Shown: positions 58,948 through 64,000 of the stretch, in pieces
Position numbering within the stretch: the first letter of the stretch is position 1
Layout of the letters: the number at the start of each line of letters is the position of its first letter
Made by a program: the position numbers and the translations under genes
From: Pampus argenteus
Lineage: Eukaryota > Chordata > Actinopteri > Scombriformes > Stromateidae
Direction of reading: 5' to 3'
DNA length: 64,000 nt
Assembly: GCA_036937835.1 (NCBI GenBank)
Contig: CM072877.1
Span: 8,012,501 to 8,076,500, forward strand
Notes under the pieces: generated by a model
Seen by the model: the letters and a program-made list of their open reading frames with translations, nothing else
What the model was told of the DNA's origin: nothing
Database searches by the model: none

Positions 58948-61900
58948 TACACCTATGTTAATTGCTACTGGCTTTACTGTGGCAGACAGAAATTCGTGCC
59001 GAATCAATTAAACGGAGCTTGGTGCTTCAAAAAGAACTATATTTGGATTTGGTTTCATGTAGTTGCAGAAAACTCTGTGACATCCATTACTTTTTTTATT
59101 TTTTTTATATTTTTTTTATCTGAGGTGCAGTTTTTCAGAGCCTGCTGGAGCCTTGAGGGTTTTATAGGCACACATAACTGCATTGTCAGCATAATAATGA
59201 AAATTTATAGTATATTAGTGATAGTCCAAGTGGGAGCATGTACATTGAGGATAAAGAAAGGCCTAACAGTGAAGCTTTCAGGACCCCAGATGCAGTGTAA
59301 TGCCTTTCTGAGATTTTCTAGAAAAGCTTTTTTTTATTGGAAAAATAACTGTGGAACCAGTGAATTGCAACTGATACTAGGAACATACTTGTATTTAACA
59401 ATAGTACGTTTTGCTAACAGCATCTCTATTTTATAGACTAAAGAACACTTAAAACAAACAGTGACCTGAAACTAACATTGCACCTGACTTTCTGTGTTTT
59501 ATCTGACTTGACGATGAGTTTGCCATCGTTTCTCTCAAACCACAGAGCGCCACTAACTAACTGACTAACTGAAAACACTTCATCTAGAAATAATTAATTC
59601 TGGTTGATCTTTCATTTTCTCCAAATTAAAATTTAATGCAGAGTGATTGTTCCCTATTATTAGAAACAATTATCAGTTAGGTTAAGACATTGCAACAGTT
59701 CCTTACAGACGACATGCTTTTTTGTGATTTGAGTTATTTTTTATATCGTTATGATGTCATGGCACCTCTACTTCCTCATTGTGATAATTTGCCCAAAAAA
59801 ATGGCTTAGTTTGATTTTCATTACAAATCTGCAGAAAATTGGACATAACTTCACAATACACAACAACCAAGCAAATGTTTCTCTACTCTATAGTTTTTCG
59901 ATTTGATATTCATACAAGGCTGGCTACCTGCCATCACACCTAGTGCAGAGAAATATAGTTTTAACACAAATCTTGTCTGTATCTCTTGGGCACCCAATCT
60001 GCCTTGCATCACGTACTGATTATTTCTGTTAGCATTAAAGACATGGAGATAAGTTTGAAAGAAAAACACTGCAGTGCTACTTCAAGATGGTAAGATGGTG
60101 CAATGAGTGCTCAAAAAAGGAGAACGGCAGCAGATGATGGTTCTTCAAATAAGCCGGAGAAATAAGCCACTCTCACATCCTTAATCTCTTTCTGACATTT
60201 CGGCAATAAGTAATTCATAATACTGGATGGCACTTGGAGCTTATCAGCCTTGCATTTGTGTGCATCTTTTCAACATTCTCTCTTAACAGCCCAAGTGTTA
60301 TCATCTGACTATGCAAAGGGTCGATTTCTTGATTCATCATACTTGTTTTAAGCATCAAACCCATTTGATGGAGCATCAAAAAAAACAATCAAGCATTAAA
60401 TGAATAACACATTTCTTAGTGTTGAAAAGTGAAGTAGAGCCGGATGTTGGACAAGGCTGAGGATGCAGGAGTATACACGACAACTCATAAAACAACCGGG
60501 ATTGATTGATGTTAAAAAGCCCCTACTATTATAATAAGGTGACTCAAATCAAGACCAATTATTAAAATATATGGCGAAACTCAAAGTAGGTTTTTTTTTT
60601 TTTAGGAATTTTGAAATGGAGGCTTGAATTGATGAGTCTTCCTGAAAACAAAATGACAAAGGAACAAAAACATAAGTCCCCACAAGTTGCACAGTTTAAT
60701 CCTATTTTAGTAACATGCCAAATAATTACATTGCGCAGCAGCATAACGAAATTACTTTGGACTGCTGATGTATGTCTTCAGTAGTAACTAATTTCCTAAG
60801 TGCCTCAAATAAGGTTACAGGTGTTGGAAATACACAATAACACCTCGTTGCTTTTGGTCTGTTAATAGAATTTGTTGACAGTCACAAAAAAAAAGTATTA
60901 TATTACCATCTTTAAAACTACATTAGCGAACAATGATACACTGTAAAACTAAAAGCTGCCTGGAACAGTTAAACATTGCATTACATCAAATCGAAAACAG
61001 GTGTGTGAGGTGTTCATCAAGGAGCTAACACTGGACACTGCTCATTGTGGTATACATGGTGACTAGTTTGGTTATTAGTGTAAACATTAACATTAATTAT
61101 ATGGCTTAGTCCCAGAGATGCAGATCTCACCAACATGATCAACTCAATATATTATCTCTCTTCAGTTATATATTTGTATTGGCACTGCACGTCTTAAAAT
61201 TTGAAGTCCCGATCCTGGAGATGCTGGTTCTAGCTGTGTGCCTCTGCCTCCAGTCTATCCCTTGGCACAGGCACACGCAAGTCTGTGGTAATTTAATGCT
61301 TGCCACCCAAGCCTGATGATCCTGTGGGAGTGTCTGTGCCCCTGTAAGTGAGGCTGAACACTTTATCCCGTGGCATTAGTCGTCCATGTTTGAGTTAATA
61401 CCCTAGAGTAGAGCTTCTATCCTGAGGCATTAGTGTCTGACACTCCACAGCTCAGAATGGGGGAGGCTTTTACTTCTTCCTCTTACACCAAAAACTCCCC
61501 AACTCTTCTGTGTTGTCCTGCTTTTATCCATGCACTTAGGTTTTTTTTATTTTTTATCAGAGTTGGCAAACTTGGCTCACACACGGGTACTTTCCTCAGA
61601 TGAAAGATACATGATGAAGTTGTATCTAGATGTGCTGCTGCTTGAGTTCGAGAAGTGCATCAGAAATATTCCAATAACCCGTCTTGGCAGGGCCTAACAT
61701 TTGTGATGACAGACTTTCTTTTTAATTTTATCAAAGATATATGGAGAAAGTTGTTGCATATTTGTACCATTTTAAAAATAGTCCTCAATCGTTAGTTTAT
61801 ATTTAAACTTAATTGTAGTTTTTCCGATGACAGCAAGAAGGATTCTTATAATAAGGGGTTTCTTTTGTTTTTTGTTTTTTTTGTTATTAATATCACATGA

Positions 61901-62142
61901 AACTTTATGAAACCTTATCCGATTATGAAAAGAGATGGGCCAGCATGTTAATCGTATTTAAAAACTATAAATAATTACAACTAATGTTAGCATATAAACG
62001 ATCCATTAAGATTTTTATAATCTGCGACATTTTCATGTAAATACAGTACATGTCGGTTTTGCTACTTTTACTGATGCTGTTTTAACATGCATACTCCCTA
62101 CCACCAACACACACTTTTCTAGCCTCTCAGCACTCACTCAGG

Positions 62143-62165
62143 CACACACACACACACACACACAC
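62143..62165. repeat. (CA)11 microsatellite
   Basis: A perfect CA array, ending CACACGCATA. Confidence 0.95.
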
Positions 62166-64000
62166 GCATACTTATGCCTGTACCACATGAACGCAGGGGT
62201 TTGTATATTATGTTCAAAGATTAAAATTGTTTGTGCCATTATGGTAATGAAAGACAAACAATGTCTCCTGTCATTTAAAGCAATTAGAGTAGAAAATCCC
62301 TCTACTTTAATCAATTCATGTTGTATTTCTGTGGCGCATTCCGAGACTAATTAATTATTTTATCTTTATTTAATTGATTCCAACCTTCTAGATTGTAGCT
62401 GTTATTTCTATGCACGATTGCTGTGATGCCAGTTTTGCTGATACACCATATAAAAACAAAACACGTGACCACAATATAACTCGTGCAATTAAAAAAAAGA
62501 AAAAAAATCTCATCTGATTTGTAAAGGATATTCAAAATAGTCTAAAGTCAGAGGAGGATGTTTCTTTTTTTTTTTTTCCCCGCCGTCTTCCACCGACAAG
62601 GCTGATAGAATTAACGTCTGCAGATAAACTCACTGACCTGTCGCTTCACGTTATCATATTCATAGCTTGTGCACCATATTCATGACCTGTCTACTTATTC
62701 TGGTGATAACCTGAGGGCTGACAAAAGCAATTGTAGCTTGGTATTTCACTTCATGGGGCGGGAACTATCCAAAAAGTCCTTCAGGTTAGAGAGGAAAAAA
62801 GTTATTTATGATTACCAGCTGAGTAAGGTAATGTTCAAGTAGCATCTCTCTTATAGTGGTGGTCTAAAACTAAAAGCCCCTGTTCGTACGCAGTTATTGT
62901 AATACTGTTTCTGTATGTTCTCGGTTTATTTAATAAAATGGTGATCGTAATGGTAATTGTTTTATACTGGAGCTTTATATTATTAGGGTAGGTCGTGTTC
63001 TACTGCGATTGGTTGGATGATTAGTGGCTTTGAAAATCTGTTTGCACCCATTTCTTTCTATTTACACATTTGATTCATCAGTGTGAATGTCTGATGTTTT
63101 TCTTATTTCTTTTTCCTTTCATGTCTAAGGCATTAAGTAAAAAGGGGTGGGAGGCCTGGAGGTTTGGGGATTGGAAGTTCCTGGGTAAAATTATTTTTTT
63201 TTATCTTGTTGATTGAGTTGCTTGACATGCCCAATAAAATAAATACACATTGAATGAAAAAAAAAAATAAAAATCACAAAAGTAAATGTATGGTCCTGAG
63301 TACTAGCAATGAAACATCCAATGAGCAACTCCAACAATTTAGACATACAGTAGACTTTTGGATTTGCTCCAGACTTTATTACACTACTCCCTCGCTTATA
63401 TTGTTCACTTAAAATGTTACTGGTTTCTATAAACATTCCTCATCTCCATATACTTGCCTGGAAGACATCAATTCCTTGTATGAGAAAAAAAAGGAAGAGA
63501 TATAGAAAGGTAGAAAACTTTGTCCCATACAAGTATATATTCTGATGTTTGGCTGAAGCTATTTCCTCTTTATGTGTCCTGGGATTCTGGTTTCTTGCTG
63601 AGCTGCAGTTGAAAGATACACAAAAAAGAAAAAAATGTTGTCTCCCAATCTCTTCCTTTGGTGTCACATAAGCAATTGATGTCAGGTCCAGTATGAACAG
63701 AGGGAATGATTGCAGCAACTAAAAGCTGTTTCAGTACACATACTGTATATGTGATTGATTTATTGAAGGTCCTGAAGACTCTTTATTTTCAGGCTTTGTA
63801 CTATGAGAGATGAGGTCCTACAATACAAAATAAGATACTTCAAGCCTGCTGTAGCTTAGTATGGAGAAAACTGCCTATTAGATGAGAGAAAGGTGAGAAA
63901 ATCCTCAACACATACGTACAAACTGCCATTTATTTTTCAAACTCACATTTCTTTTACACCCGTAGAAAGCATAGAAATGTTATTCTGAACCCGGATATGT

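Larger units (their letters stand above)
57031..64000. other. Non-coding stretch to the end of the window
   Basis: No gene is recognised. It holds A/T runs (58704, 58848, 58929, 60591), a direct repeat of GATAAGTATACTGATG at 58467 and 58490, a possible transposon piece near 57715-57850 and an AC array at 62143. The 146-codon frame at 58996-59436 is AT-rich, Phe/Ile-rich and without domain. Blocks near 61200-61450 and 62570-62840 contain few simple repeats. Confidence 0.5.

Overview
This 64-kb window looks like non-coding nuclear DNA of a ray-finned (teleost) fish. The reasons are AT-rich sequence, many CA/GT, AT, GA and AAAG microsatellites, frequent A/T homopolymers, and decayed transposons of types common in fish: two Tc1-type elements, an L2-like LINE and several short non-autonomous elements. 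I found no convincing intact protein-coding gene, rRNA, tRNA or CRISPR array. The longest open frames (up to about 180 codons) have no recognisable domain, and several run through microsatellites or transposon relics. The window is therefore either intergenic or inside a very large intron.

Layout. About 1.1-2.3 kb holds a decayed LINE with reverse-transcriptase remnants, split by a TA/GA microsatellite. A dispersed repeat follows at 2.4 kb, and a second copy lies in opposite orientation at 22.0 kb. At 4.6-5.0 kb is an LTR-like insertion flanked by a 7-base direct repeat. A short transposon fragment lies near 9.1 kb. At 14.5-15.0 kb is a non-autonomous element with terminal inverted repeats. 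A decayed Tc1 fragment lies near 21.5-21.9 kb, a fold-back hairpin at 27.5 kb, and a dispersed repeat at 32.5 kb. A longer dead Tc1 element is at 40.1-41.1 kb. A 107-base AAAG array is at 47.4 kb, and transposon tails lie near 55.2 and 55.5 kb.

Between these lie stretches that are richer in GC or in homeodomain/POU-type motifs and contain few simple repeats. They could be conserved non-coding elements, but conservation cannot be judged from one sequence. The most interesting single observation is a diverged local duplication at 56.5 and 56.9 kb, two copies of about 130 bases with a core 35/39 identical. Next are a cluster of three POU octamer motifs at 13.3-13.5 kb and a 10-base perfect inverted pair of homeodomain-type sites at 29.8 kb. 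I do not see a new multi-gene system here.
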